This document shows positions 34,592 to 45,134 of a DNA stretch of 64,000 nt, piece by piece. The notes beneath the pieces were generated by a model, which did no database searches, was not told the origin of the DNA, and saw nothing but the letters and a program-made list of their open reading frames with translations. Numbering within the stretch: position 1 is the stretch's first letter; each line of letters begins with the position of its first letter. Position numbers and translations under genes: made by a program. This DNA is from CAVSRC01 sp963782045 (GTDB lineage: Bacteria > Pseudomonadota > Alphaproteobacteria > Rhizobiales > Kaistiaceae), in NCBI GenBank assembly GCA_963782045.1, contig CAWAIR010000005.1, forward strand, positions 124,001-188,000, in the 5' to 3' direction.

Positions 34592-35533
34592 TCATGCCGA
34601 CCACCGGCTGAACAATGAGGTGGAGAGCGCCCGCCCGCCGCCTTCTTCGCGCAGGATCAGCTCGCCCGATTCGAGCGAGCCCCCCATGCCCGTCATCGCT
34701 TCCGCCGTCACCTCGTCGATCGAATAGAACGAGGCGCGGATCGAATAGGCGGTGAGGATGAGGAAGAGCGCGTTGTCGGAGAGGAGGCCGCGGCAGGCCT
34801 CGACCATCGGACGGAGGCTCGAGAAGATGTCCCACACCTCGCCCTTGGGACCGCGCCCGAATTTCGGCGGGTCGAGGATGATGCCGTCGTAGCGGTTGCC
34901 GCGCCGGCCCTCGCGCTCGACGAATTTCACGGCGTCCTCGCAGATCCAGCGGATCTTCAGCGCCTCCAGCGAACCCAGTGCCTGGTTTTCGCGTGCCCAG
35001 CCGATCGCCTTCTTCGAGGCATCGATATGGGTCACCTCGGCGCCGGCGCGCGCCGCCACCAGCGAGGCAACGCCGGTGTAGCCGAACAGGTTGAGCACCT
35101 TCACCGGCCGTCCGGCCGCGGCGACCCGGTCGCGGATCCACGCCCAGTGCGTTGCCTGCTCGGGGAAGACGCCGACATGGCGGAAGTTGGTGAAGCGGCC
35201 GAAGAACGGGACGCCGTCCCACGCCATCGGCCATGTCTCGCCGAGCGGTTTGGCATAGCGCCAGCGCCCGTCCGCTTCCTCGTCGCCGATGCCGACGAAC
35301 TTGGCGTCGGCCCTCAGCCACTCGGCCGCCGGCCGGCGCGGCGTCCACAGCGCCTGCGCCTCCGGCCGCACGATGGCGTAGGGGCCATAACGTTCAAGCT
35401 TCTCGCCATTGCCGGAATCGAGCAGCGCGTAGTCGCCCCAGCCCTCGGTCTCGAGCATCACCGGCGCCCGCCGGGCGAGCGTCTGCCGGCGCGGTTGCAA
35501 GGGATGGTCAGGGGCGGATTCGGGTGCGGTCAC
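34592..35533 (-). CDS. SAM-dependent class I methyltransferase (RlmI/RlmK-like)
   Basis: 313-residue Rossmann methyltransferase. SAM motif I is KVLNLFGYTGVASLVAARAG near residue 145, the acidic loop is EVTHIDASKKAIGWARENQ, and the catalytic motif IILDPPKFGRGPKGE near 215 is the DPPxF type of 23S rRNA cytosine methyltransferases. There is no clear PUA domain. The start is a GTG at 35533 with a poor ribosome-binding site, so the true start could be slightly downstream. rRNA is the likely substrate by family, not proven here. Confidence 0.85.
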   Translation of the reverse strand: MTAPESAPDHPLQPRRQTLARRAPVMLETEGWGDYALLDSGNGEKLERYGPYAIVRPEAQALWTPRRPAAEWLRADAKFVGIGDEEADGRWRYAKPLGETWPMAWDGVPFFGRFTNFRHVGVFPEQATHWAWIRDRVAAAGRPVKVLNLFGYTGVASLVAARAGAEVTHIDASKKAIGWARENQALGSLEALKIRWICEDAVKFVEREGRRGNRYDGIILDPPKFGRGPKGEVWDIFSSLRPMVEACRGLLSDNALFLILTAYSIRASFYSIDEVTAEAMTGMGGSLESGELILREEGGGRALSTSLFSRWSA

Positions 35534-35691
35534 AGGGGCGTTTTAGCCGAAGTCGGTGGGCGATGTCGCGCTTGCCGCCTTCCCGGCTGCACGTTAGGGT
35601 CCGCGCAAAGGAACGCAGGCTGCGGTCCCCAACCAGCCAACGACGCCAGCGGACGCTGCCTGCCGCGCGCTTTCCGGGAGGACTTCTCATC

Positions 35692-36294
35692 ATGGAAATG
35701 ACCGGCCGCTATCGGATCCCGGCGCCCCGCGCCAAGGTCTGGGCCGCGCTCAACGATCCGGTCGTGCTGAAGGCGTGCATCCCCGGCTGCGAGAGCCTGG
35801 AGAAGGTCTCCGAAACCGAGATGACGGCGACCGTCAAGGCCAAGGTCGGGCCGGTCTCGGCGACCTTCACCGGCAATGTCACGATCACCAACATCGACCC
35901 GCCCAACGGCTACACCATCGCCGGCGAGGGCAAGGGCGGCCCGGCCGGCTTCGCCAACGGCGGCGCCGACGTGGCACTTGCCGACGACGACGGTGCCACG
36001 CTGCTCACCTACACCGTCAGGGCCAAGGTCGGCGGCAAGCTCGCCCAGGTCGGCGCCCGGCTGATCGACGCCACCGCCAAGCAGATGGCCGATCAATTCT
36101 TCGCCACCTTCACCGACCAGGTCGGCAGCGAGGACGGCTTCGCCCAGGTCGAGCACGAGGTCGAGGAGGTCATCAAGATCGCCGAGGAGCGCGCCGAAGG
36201 CGCCGCCGCCCGCAACTTTCTCGGCGGCCCGCAGATGTGGGGGCTGATCGCGCTCGCCGCCGTCGTCGTCGTCCTGCTGATCTTCTACATTTGA
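35692..36294 (+). CDS. coxG: CoxG-like SRPBCC protein with C-terminal membrane anchor
   Basis: 200-residue carbon-monoxide-dehydrogenase subunit G family protein. It opens MEMTGRYRIPAPRAKVWAALNDP and continues VLKACIPGCESLEK, the conserved CoxG signature, within an SRPBCC lipid-binding fold (about 1-150). A C-terminal transmembrane helix (WGLIALAAVVVVLLIFYI) follows. In CO oxidisers CoxG anchors the molybdenum hydroxylase to the inner membrane. ATG at 35692 is preceded by GGGAGGAC. It is followed within 10 bp by coxS, so it heads the operon. Confidence 0.92.
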   Translation: MEMTGRYRIPAPRAKVWAALNDPVVLKACIPGCESLEKVSETEMTATVKAKVGPVSATFTGNVTITNIDPPNGYTIAGEGKGGPAGFANGGADVALADDDGATLLTYTVRAKVGGKLAQVGARLIDATAKQMADQFFATFTDQVGSEDGFAQVEHEVEEVIKIAEERAEGAAARNFLGGPQMWGLIALAAVVVVLLIFYI

Positions 36295-36304
36295 GGCAAG
36301 TCCC

Positions 36305-36781
36305 GTGTCGCGCGTGGAAATGACCGTCAACGGCAGAGGCGTCTCGGCTACCGTCGAGGACCGCATGCTGCTTTCCGAGTTCCTGCGCGATCACCTCCGC
36401 CTCACCGGCACCCATGTCGGCTGCGACACCTCGCAATGCGGCGCCTGCCTGGTGCTCGTCGATGGCGTCGCGGTGAAGTCGTGCGCCATGTTCGCCGCGC
36501 GCGCCGCCGGCAGCCGCGTCACCACCATCGAGGGCCTGTCCTCGGGCGCGACGCTGCATCCCATGCAGCAGGCGTTTCACGACAACCACGGACTGCAATG
36601 CGGCTTCTGCACGCCGGGCATGATCATCAGCGCCATCGACATGGTCCGCCGGCTCGGTACCCGCCTCGACGAGGCGACCATCCGGCGCGAGCTGGAAGGC
36701 AACATCTGCCGCTGCACCGGCTATCAGAACATCGTCAAGTCGATCGCCGCTGGCGCTGCGGCGATGGCGAGCGCCCGCTAG
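36305..36781 (+). CDS. coxS: CoxS-type [2Fe-2S] subunit of a molybdenum hydroxylase
   Basis: 158-residue small subunit of the xanthine-oxidase/CO-dehydrogenase family. The N-terminal plant-type ferredoxin domain has GCDTSQCGACLVLVDG and a fourth Cys in VKSC. The C-terminal four-helix [2Fe-2S] domain has CGFCTPGMI and NICRCTGYQNIV. Starts with GTG at 36305. It would relay electrons from the molybdenum site to the FAD subunit. The next gene is the FAD subunit, with only 20 bp between; the catalytic large subunit is missing. Confidence 0.95.
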   Translation: MSRVEMTVNGRGVSATVEDRMLLSEFLRDHLRLTGTHVGCDTSQCGACLVLVDGVAVKSCAMFAARAAGSRVTTIEGLSSGATLHPMQQAFHDNHGLQCGFCTPGMIISAIDMVRRLGTRLDEATIRRELEGNICRCTGYQNIVKSIAAGAAAMASAR

Positions 36782-36801
36782 GGCGAGGGCAGGGGCGCGC
36801 G

Positions 36802-37602
36802 ATGTACGAGACCCGTTACCACCGGCCGCAAAGCCTCGCCGAAGCGGCGGCGCTCTTCGCCGATGCTTCCGAGGGCCGCTATCTCTCCGGCGGCCAGACG
36901 CTCATCCCCACCATGAAGCAGCGGCTGGCGGCGCCGAGCGACGTCATCGACCTCTCGGCAATCGCCGAGCTCAAGGGCATCGCCGTCGAGGATGGCGCGG
37001 TTTCCATCGGCGCCGCCACCACCCATGCCGAGGTCCACGCCTCGGCGGCGGTCGGGGAGGCGATCCCCGCGCTCGCCGCCCTTGCCGGCGTAATCGGCGA
37101 TCCGGCGGTGCGCGAGATGGGCACCATCGGCGGCTCGCTCGCCAACAACGATCCGGCCGCCGACTATCCGGCTGCCGCACTGGCCCTCGGCGCCACCATC
37201 CACACGGCCGCGCGCACGATCGCGGCGGAGGATTTCTTCACCGGCCTCTTCTCCACCGCGCTGGAGGAGGGCGAGATCGTCACCGGCGTCACCTTCCCCA
37301 TCCCCGAGAAGGCCGCCTACAGCAAGTTCCGCAACCCGGCCTCGCGCTACGCTCTGGCCGCCGTCTTCCTCGCCCGCATGGCCGATGGCGTCGTCCGCCT
37401 CGCCGTCACCGGCGCCGGGTCGAATGGCGTCTTCCGCGCGCGCGCAATGGAGAATGCGCTCGCCGCTTCCTTGTCGCCGTCCGCCCTCAACGACATCGCT
37501 CTCGACCCGGCCGGCATGCTCGCCGACATCCACGCTTCGGCCGCCTACCGCGCCAACCTGGTCAAGTCGATGGCCAAGCGGGCCGTGCTGGTCATCGGCT
37601 GA
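36802..37602 (+). CDS. coxM: CoxM-type FAD-binding subunit of a molybdenum hydroxylase
   Basis: 266-residue medium subunit. The FAD pyrophosphate motifs are SGGQTLIPTMKQRLAAP near residue 30 and TIGGSLANNDPAADYP near 108, followed by a CO_deh_flav C-terminal domain (YSKFRNPASRYALAAV). It passes electrons to quinone or another acceptor. Preceded by coxG and coxS; no coxL follows, as the next gene is on the other strand. The complex can only be active if a large subunit is made elsewhere in the genome. Substrate could be CO or another small molecule. Confidence 0.94.
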   Translation: MYETRYHRPQSLAEAAALFADASEGRYLSGGQTLIPTMKQRLAAPSDVIDLSAIAELKGIAVEDGAVSIGAATTHAEVHASAAVGEAIPALAALAGVIGDPAVREMGTIGGSLANNDPAADYPAAALALGATIHTAARTIAAEDFFTGLFSTALEEGEIVTGVTFPIPEKAAYSKFRNPASRYALAAVFLARMADGVVRLAVTGAGSNGVFRARAMENALAASLSPSALNDIALDPAGMLADIHASAAYRANLVKSMAKRAVLVIG

Positions 37603-37627
37603 GAGGGCGACGGCGCTTCGGTCGGCG

Positions 37628-38038
37628 TCAGCCGGCGATCAGGTGCCAAAGGGACGCGGTCAGGACGAGCGCGGCGGCCATCGTCGCCGCTGCAAGGATG
37701 ATCGCCGCGAGGTTGCGCCGGACAAGAGCCGCCGCCGCCCCGGCATCGGCGCGCAGACGGGGCGTCGCGCACCAATGCGTAGCGAGCATGGCCGCGCCCG
37801 TGGCCGAAGCGACCAACGGCAGCAGAAGGAAGAGGACGGCCGCCAGTGGCTGGGTCATCCAGCCACCGATCCAGGTGAACAGAATCGTGGCGGTCCGGGC
37901 CGGCTCGAATTGGGCCGGCTGCAGGTGGCGCACGATGTCGATCGCAAGAATTGCGAGGGGCGGAGCGATGAACAGCGTCGCCGCGACGGCGCTCGGCCCC
38001 AGGTGACGATTTGCCGATGTGGCTCGGGTTGCTTTCAT
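37628..38038 (-). CDS. Unknown small membrane protein
   Basis: 136-residue protein I do not recognise. Three strongly hydrophobic segments are visible: AVAATLFIAPPLAILAIDIV (about 15-34), AAVLFLLLPLVASATGAAML (about 63-82) and LAAIILAAATMAAALVLTAS (about 111-130), with a basic stretch between the last two. ATG at 38038 was chosen because upstream sequence lacks coding character. It lies tail to tail with coxM (25 bp gap) and divergent from the LysE-type exporter. Confidence 0.6.
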   Translation of the reverse strand: MKATRATSANRHLGPSAVAATLFIAPPLAILAIDIVRHLQPAQFEPARTATILFTWIGGWMTQPLAAVLFLLLPLVASATGAAMLATHWCATPRLRADAGAAAALVRRNLAAIILAAATMAAALVLTASLWHLIAG

Positions 38039-38174
38039 GTGCCCAGTGCAGCCGGGAAATGTGGTTTGAGTTTGGCCGGGCGTGTGGATAAAGGCGGCGC
38101 GGTTTTCGGGTGGCTCGCGGACCGGCGCGAGCCCAGCTATCATCGGCCAGCGCCCACAAGAACGCAGCTCGCCC

Positions 38175-38786
38175 ATGCGCCCGGAATTCCTGATCACCTC
38201 GTTCATCGTCGTCGCCGCGCCCGGTACCGGCGTGCTCTACACGCTCGCCGCCGGGCTCTCGCGCGGCAGCCGTGCCAGCATCGTCGCCGCCTTCGGCTGC
38301 ACGCTCGGCATCGTCCCCCACATGGCCGCCGCCATCCTTGGCCTGGCGGCGCTGCTCCATGCCAGCGCCGTCGCCTTCCAGATCTTCAAGTTCGTCGGCG
38401 TCGCCTACCTGCTCTATCTCGCCTGGATGACGCTCAAGGAGCACGGCGCGCTCCAGGTCGAGACGGCGCCGGGCAGGCGCTCGCCGCTGCAGGTGATCGT
38501 CACCGCCATCCTGATCAATTTCCTCAATCCGAAGCTGTCGATCTTCTTCATGGCCTTCCTGCCGCAGTTCGTCGATGCCGGCGAGGCCCATCCCGTGGCG
38601 CGCATGGGCGAACTCAGCGCCGTCTTCATGGCGATGACCTTCGTCGTCTTCGTCGGTTACGGCCTGTTTGCTGCCGCCGTGCGCGATCACGTCATCTCGC
38701 GGCCGCGCGTGCTTGCCTGGATGCGCCGCGCCTTCGCTGCCGCCTTCGTTGGGCTCGGCCTCAAACTCGCCTTCGCCAGCCGCTGA
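38175..38786 (+). CDS. LysE/RhtB-family amino-acid exporter
   Basis: 203-residue inner-membrane protein with about six hydrophobic helices. The family signature GTGVLYTLAAGLSRGSRASIVAAFGCTLG spans about residues 17-45, and VTAILINFLNPKLSIFFMAF near 110-130 matches the conserved NPK motif. Exports amino acids or homoserine-lactone-like compounds; substrate unknown. Upstream ATGs are poor. No LysR-type regulator adjoins it. Confidence 0.9.
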   Translation: MRPEFLITSFIVVAAPGTGVLYTLAAGLSRGSRASIVAAFGCTLGIVPHMAAAILGLAALLHASAVAFQIFKFVGVAYLLYLAWMTLKEHGALQVETAPGRRSPLQVIVTAILINFLNPKLSIFFMAFLPQFVDAGEAHPVARMGELSAVFMAMTFVVFVGYGLFAAAVRDHVISRPRVLAWMRRAFAAAFVGLGLKLAFASR

Positions 38787-38844
38787 GCGCTGGATCGCCG
38801 CCCGCCGGTTGCATGGTGCCGGCGGCGGTGCCATGTGAGGGCGC

Positions 38845-39111
38845 ATGATCGTCTGCTCATGCAATGTGCTCACGCGCGAGCGCATCCTCGCCGCAGCGCG
38901 CGAGCTGGCCGCCGCCGACCCGGACCGCCCGATCACGCCCGGCCGCCTGTTCAAGGCGCTCGGCGCCCGCCCGCAATGCGGCACCTGCTTCACGTCCGTC
39001 CGCGCCATGGTCGCGGGCGCCGGCTTCAGCTTCACCTGCCCCGAGCCGCTGGCGAGTTCCGCCGAGACCGATCCGCCGGCGGCCCCGCGGCGCCACCCGG
39101 CTCCGGTTTGA
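38845..39111 (+). CDS. bfd: Bacterioferritin-associated ferredoxin (Bfd-like)
   Basis: 88-residue [2Fe-2S] protein. The cluster ligands follow the BFD pattern: CSC at residues 4-6 and CGTC near 45-48 (QCGTCFTSVR). The C-terminus is a short alanine/proline tail. In characterised bacteria Bfd reduces the ferric core of bacterioferritin to mobilise iron. The gene is 54 bp before bfr, which supports that role. GAGG lies upstream of the ATG. Confidence 0.92.
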   Translation: MIVCSCNVLTRERILAAARELAAADPDRPITPGRLFKALGARPQCGTCFTSVRAMVAGAGFSFTCPEPLASSAETDPPAAPRRHPAPV

Positions 39112-39165
39112 CGCCACCCTTGTGGGGACCTTTAATCGGCCTCACACAAGAGGGAGAGCATTGCA

Positions 39166-39651
39166 ATGAAGGGCGACCCCAAGGTTATCGACTTTCTCAA
39201 TCACGCGCTCCGTCTGGAGCTGACCGCCGTCAACCAGTACTGGCTGCATTTCCGGCTCACCGAGGATTGGGGCTACGCCAAACTCGGCAAGAAGGAGCGG
39301 GCCGAGTTGATCGAGGAGATGCACCACGCCGACAAGCTGATCGCCCGCATCATCTTCCTCGAGGGCTTCCCCAACCTGCAGCAGTTGAACCCGCTCAAGA
39401 TCGGCCAGACCATCAAGGAGGTGCTGGAAGCCGATCTCGATGGCGAGTACGAGGCCAAGACCTACTATTCCAAGGCGCGCGAGGGCTGCCAGGCCGCCGG
39501 CGACTACATCTCGATGAAGCTCTTCGAGGAGCTGCTCGCCGACGAGGAGGGCCACATCGACTTCCTCGAGACCCAGCTCCAGTTGCTCGAGACCATCGGC
39601 CCGGAGAAATACGGCCAGCTCAACGCCGAGCCGGTCGACGCCGAGGAATAG
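39166..39651 (+). CDS. bfr: Bacterioferritin
   Basis: 161-residue four-helix iron-storage protein, usual length. Ferroxidase ligands are visible: Glu in LRLELTAVNQY (near 18), Glu and His in EEMHHADKLIARI (near 51 and 54), Glu in SKAREGC (near 94) and Glu/His in DEEGHIDFLE (near 127-130). The haem-axial Met is in EEMHH (near 52). AGGGAGAG lies upstream. Pairs with bfd for iron storage and release; both would be expected under iron-responsive control, though no Fur/Irr box was identified. Confidence 0.96.
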   Translation: MKGDPKVIDFLNHALRLELTAVNQYWLHFRLTEDWGYAKLGKKERAELIEEMHHADKLIARIIFLEGFPNLQQLNPLKIGQTIKEVLEADLDGEYEAKTYYSKAREGCQAAGDYISMKLFEELLADEEGHIDFLETQLQLLETIGPEKYGQLNAEPVDAEE

Positions 39652-39655
39652 CCCC

Positions 39656-40691
39656 TTACCCCTGCCACCGTCTGCCGGTGAGCGACACGGCGAAGCGCGC
39701 CGGCGCCCGCGCGAAGGCGGCGATGCCGGCCAGCGCCGCGTCCTCCCTGGTGACGATCGCGGTCGCCATGCGCTCCAGCAACCGCTGGTGCGGCCACTTG
39801 GCCAGAAAGGCTTCGCGGAACCCGCCGGATTGCAGCACCGGGGCGATCTTGGCGCTGATGCCGCCAGCGAGGAACACGCCACCGGTCGGCATGAACACCA
39901 GCGCCAGGTTGCCGGCGACCCGGCCGAGATGGACGGCGAACAGCGATAGCGTCTCGGCCGCCTGGGGGCTCAAGCCGGCAAGCCCGGCTTCGGTGACCTC
40001 CCTCGGCGTCGTCAGTTCCGGCTTCACGCCGTCGGTGGCGCAGACCGCCCGGTAGAGGCGGACCATGCCCGAGCCGCACAGCAGCGTCTCGGCGCCGATC
40101 CGGCCGCCGGTGCGTTCCACATGCGGCCAGATGGCGAAGTCGCGCTCGCTCACCGGCCCGAGGTCGACATGGCCGCCTTCGCCCGGCACCGGCACCCAGA
40201 TGTCGCGCGCCGGAACGAGCGCGCCGGCGCCGAGCCCCGTGCCCGGTCCGAGCACCACGCGGGCGCCGTCCGCGACCATCTCGCCGCCGCCGATCGGCGC
40301 CAGGTCGGCCTGCGTCAGATCCGGCAGCGCCAGCGACTGCGCCTCGAAATCGTTGAGCAGCACCATCTCGGAGAGTCCGAAGCGGGCCACGCACTTCTTC
40401 GGTTCCACCACCCAAGGGCAGTTGGTCAGCGGCACGCGGTCGCCGGAGATCGGTCCGGCCAGCGCCAGCATCGCCGATTTCGGCCGTGCGCCGCCCTTCT
40501 CGATCACCACCGCCTCGATGGCGTCGTCGATCGAGGCGAAGTCGGCGGTATGCACGTTCGGATAGCGTGGTCGGCCCTGTTTCGCTGGGCACCAGCGAGA
40601 AGCGGGCGTTGGTCCCGCCGATATCGCCGATTAGCACCGGGAAGGGCAGGTGGTCGAGGTGCCGGCCGATCGTATCGATTGCTTGGCTCAT
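39656..40691 (-). pseudogene. glk: Glucokinase, frameshifted near the N-terminus
   Basis: ROK-independent bacterial glucokinase (Glk family) phosphorylating glucose with ATP. The N-terminal frame has PFPVLIGDIGGTNARFSLVP (ATP-binding DIGGTNAR). The rest, from HTADFASIDDAIEAVV through LTNCPWVVEPKKC, VLGPGTGLGAGAL and GEGGHVDLGP to MPTGGVFLAGGIS, is in another frame. The span is 3n+1; dropping one base from the CCC run at 40575-40577 joins both as ETGRPRYPNVHTADF, giving about 344 residues. It overlaps the upstream methylglyoxal synthase gene by ATGA, so the two are coupled. Probably functional if the indel is a sequence error. Confidence 0.88.
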
Positions 40692-41096
40692 GCGGTCTCC
40701 GGGTTGCGCATCAGCTTCTTCAGGTAGTGGATGAAGATGTCGGCGGTGTGCCGGTTGAGCGCCATGGGGATGTCGTAGACCACCGCCAGCCGGGTCAGCG
40801 CCTTCACGTCCACGTCGTGGGGCAGTGGCGACAGTGCGTCGATGAAGAAGATGAGCGCGCCGATCTTGCCGTCGGCGATCAGCGCGCCGATCTGCTGGTC
40901 GCCGCCGACCGGGCCGCTCTTCATCCGTGTCAGCCGCAAGTCGGGGCACTCTTCCAGGATGCGCCCGCCGGTGGTGCCGGTGGCGTAGAGCGGGAAGGCC
41001 CTGAGCACCTCGTAGTTGTCGTGCACGAAGGCGACCATTTCGTCCTTCTTCTGGTCGTGGGCGATCAGCGCGATCGGCAGGGGCGAGTTCGGCCAC
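40688..41096 (-). pseudogene. mgsA: Methylglyoxal synthase, frameshift in first codons
   Basis: Converts dihydroxyacetone phosphate to methylglyoxal. The body is intact: LPIALIAHDQKKDEMVAF, LYATGTTGGRILEE, MKSGPVGGDQQIGALIADG (catalytic-site motif) and LPHDVDVKALTRL. A GTG at 41096 with GGAG upstream starts MAELAP in a frame one base off. Removing one base from the GGGG run at 41080-41083 (CCCC on the coding strand) gives MAELALPIALIAHDQ and 135 residues, a normal size. It lies 6 bp after the nucleoside permease stop and overlaps glk, so it belongs to the transporter operon. Confidence 0.88.
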
Positions 41097-41102
41097 TTGG
41101 CC

Positions 41103-42368
41103 TCACTCCTTGATGTAGGGCTTGCCGTCGGCGGCTGGCGGCCGCGCCCGGCCGACGACGCCGGCGACCAGCACGATGGTGGCGATATAGGGCGCCATCG
41201 CCAGGAATTCCGATGGGATCGGCGTCTGCAGGATCGCCAGCTTCTGCTGCAGCGAATCGGCGAAGCCAAAGACCAGCGCCGCCATCAGCGCGCCGACCGG
41301 GTGCCAGCGGCCGAAGATCATCGCGGCCAGGCCGATGAAGCCGCGGCCGTTGGTCATGTTGATGTCGAAGCGGCCGACCGAGCCCAGCGTGAACCAGGCG
41401 CCGGCGAAGCCGGCGACCATGCCGCCGACCGTCAGGTTGATGAAGCGCACGCGATAGACGTTGATGCCGAGCGTGTCGGCGGCCTCGGGGTGCTCGCCGA
41501 CGGCGCGGGCCCTGAGGCCGCTGCGCGTGTGGAACAGATAGTAAGTCGCCCCGGCGATCAGGATCGCGGCGCCGTAGACGAAGATGTTCTGCTGGAAGAG
41601 GACGCGCCCGACGATCGGCAGGTTGGCGAGAAACGGAATGTCGATGCCGCTGAAAATCGGCGCGTTGTTCAGCTCCTTGTGGACGGTCAGCACCTGACTG
41701 CTGACATAGGAGGTGAGCCCGAGGGCGAACAGGTTGACCGCGACGCCGGCGATGATCTGGTCGACCCGGTAGGTGATCACCAGCAAGCCGAGCGCCAGCC
41801 CCATCAGCCCGCCGACCAGGATCGCCGCGACGAGGCCGATCCAGCCGCCGGCGAGCGAGCCGACGATGGCGCCGGTGAAGGCGCCGGAGAGCAGCATGCC
41901 CTCGATGCCGATATTGACCACCGCCACCCGCTCCGACAGCGTGCCGACCAGACCGCCGAGGGCGATCGGCACCGCGCGCACCACGGTCGCTTCCAGCATG
42001 CCGGTCAGGTTGAATTCCTTGCCGGCGGTCGCCCACACCAGGAAGGCGGTCACCGCCAGGAAGAGGCCGATGCCGAGGAACAGGCTCGAACGCCTGGCGC
42101 CGCCGCGCACGAACTGGCGGGCGCCGAGGAAGGCGAGGATGGCGGCGACGACGTAGCTGTAGGGCGAGGCCGGTACGGTGAGGTTCGGCAGCGGAAAGAG
42201 ATCGCCCCTCAGCGCCAGGCGGAAGGTTGCCTCGCCCGAGGATTCGGCGCCGAACACCGCCGCCACGAACACCGCCAGCGCCAGCAGCAGCCAGCCGATG
42301 ATCAGCGTCTGGCGCCGCTGGGTGATGTCGAGGTCGGCGCGGGCCCCCATGGTCTCGGTGACAGCCAT
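41103..42368 (-). CDS. Nucleoside ABC transporter permease (NupQ-like)
   Basis: 421-residue BPD_transp_2-family permease with an N-terminal extension and many helices. The family core appears in VVNIGIEGMLLSGAFTGAIV near residue 170 and GRGFIGLAAMIFGRWHPVGAL near 335. Second of two permeases; it begins 4 bp after the first one ends. With the double ATPase and BMP-type binding protein upstream it forms a nucleoside importer. The gene order and the neighbouring cdd-deoA genes support nucleoside rather than sugar transport. Confidence 0.92.
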   Translation of the reverse strand: MAVTETMGARADLDITQRRQTLIIGWLLLALAVFVAAVFGAESSGEATFRLALRGDLFPLPNLTVPASPYSYVVAAILAFLGARQFVRGGARRSSLFLGIGLFLAVTAFLVWATAGKEFNLTGMLEATVVRAVPIALGGLVGTLSERVAVVNIGIEGMLLSGAFTGAIVGSLAGGWIGLVAAILVGGLMGLALGLLVITYRVDQIIAGVAVNLFALGLTSYVSSQVLTVHKELNNAPIFSGIDIPFLANLPIVGRVLFQQNIFVYGAAILIAGATYYLFHTRSGLRARAVGEHPEAADTLGINVYRVRFINLTVGGMVAGFAGAWFTLGSVGRFDINMTNGRGFIGLAAMIFGRWHPVGALMAALVFGFADSLQQKLAILQTPIPSEFLAMAPYIATIVLVAGVVGRARPPAADGKPYIKE

Positions 42369-42372
42369 CGCC

Positions 42373-43505
42373 CTAGACCCCCGCCGTCTTGCGCTTGCGG
42401 AACGCCCACGGGAAGGCCGCCTTCATGAGAAGCGGCGCCGCCACGAAGACGATGATCAGCGACTGGATGATGGCGATCAGGTCGATGCGCACCCCGGCCG
42501 CCACCTGCATCTGTCTGCCGCCGGCGTCGAGCGCCCCGAACAATATGCCGGCGAGCAGCACGCCCACCGGATGCGATCGCCCGAGCAGGGCCACCGCGAT
42601 GGCGTTAAAGCCGACGCCGCCGGAGAAGCCGGGTGTCGCCCGGCCGAGCACGCCGAGCACCTGGTTGGCGCCGGCCAGCCCCGACAGACCGCCGGAAATC
42701 GCCATGACCGCGACGATGATCAGGCCCGAGCGCATGCCGGCATAGCGCGCCGCGAACGGGTTCAGGCCGCTGGCGCGGAACTCGAAGCCGAGCGTCGTGC
42801 GGAACAGGAGCCAGTAGACCAGGATCACCATCAGGATGGTGATGATGATGCCGGCATTGAGCCTGAGATTGGGGTCGAGCCAGGTCAGCAGCTTGGGCAG
42901 CTGCGCGCTTTGCAGCACGGACTGGGACACCGGATCGTGGCGGCCGAGCTTCTGGATCGGCGGATTGCGCAGAAGATAGTTGGTGAGCTGCACCGCGATC
43001 AGGTTGAGCATGATCGTGGTGATGACCTCGTGCGCCCCGGTGGAAGCGCGCAGCCAGCCGGGGATTGCCGCCCAGACGGCGCCGGCGGCGATGCCGGCGG
43101 CGAGCGCCAGCGGCAGATGGATCCAGATCGGCAGGCCGGCGAAGGAGAAGCCGGCGACCACCGCCGCCATGCCGCCGGCGATCACCTGGCCCTCGGCGCC
43201 GATGTTGAACAGCCCGGCGCGGAAGCCGAGCGCCACGCCGAGGGCGGAGAGGGTGACCGGGGCGGCGGCGGTCAGCGTCTCCGAGACCGCCGAGAGCGAG
43301 CCGAACGAGCCGGAAAACAGCGCCGCGTAGGCCTCGCCGATGGTCGGGATGTTGACGCCGGTGAGCAGCATGACGATGGCGCCGATGACCATCGCCACGA
43401 CCACGGCGAGCACCGGCACGATGATCAACTGCTCGATGTCGAAACCCGCCGCGCCGCCGCGCTGCAGCGCCTCCTCGGATTGCGTCTCCTGGCGCATGTA
43501 CTCGG

Positions 43506-43509
<4 letters not shown>
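42373..43509 (-). CDS. Nucleoside ABC transporter permease (NupP-like)
   Basis: 378-residue inner-membrane permease of the same family as its partner. The core reads GFRAGLFNIGAEGQVIAGGMA near residue 95 and GFNAIAVALLGRSHPVGVLL near 300. The start codon overlaps the ATPase stop (ATGA), coupling translation. Forms the membrane channel as a heterodimer with the downstream permease. Confidence 0.92.
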
Positions 43510-45017
<1,508 letters not shown>

Positions 45018-45134
45018 GCTTCAGCACCCCCGCCTTTCGACCGGTCCCGCGCGCCCCGGATCGGTCGACTTGCGAACGCACCCGCCGCGTCCCGTGGAAC
45101 GCGGCGGGCAATTGACGATGATGGCTGTCCGATC

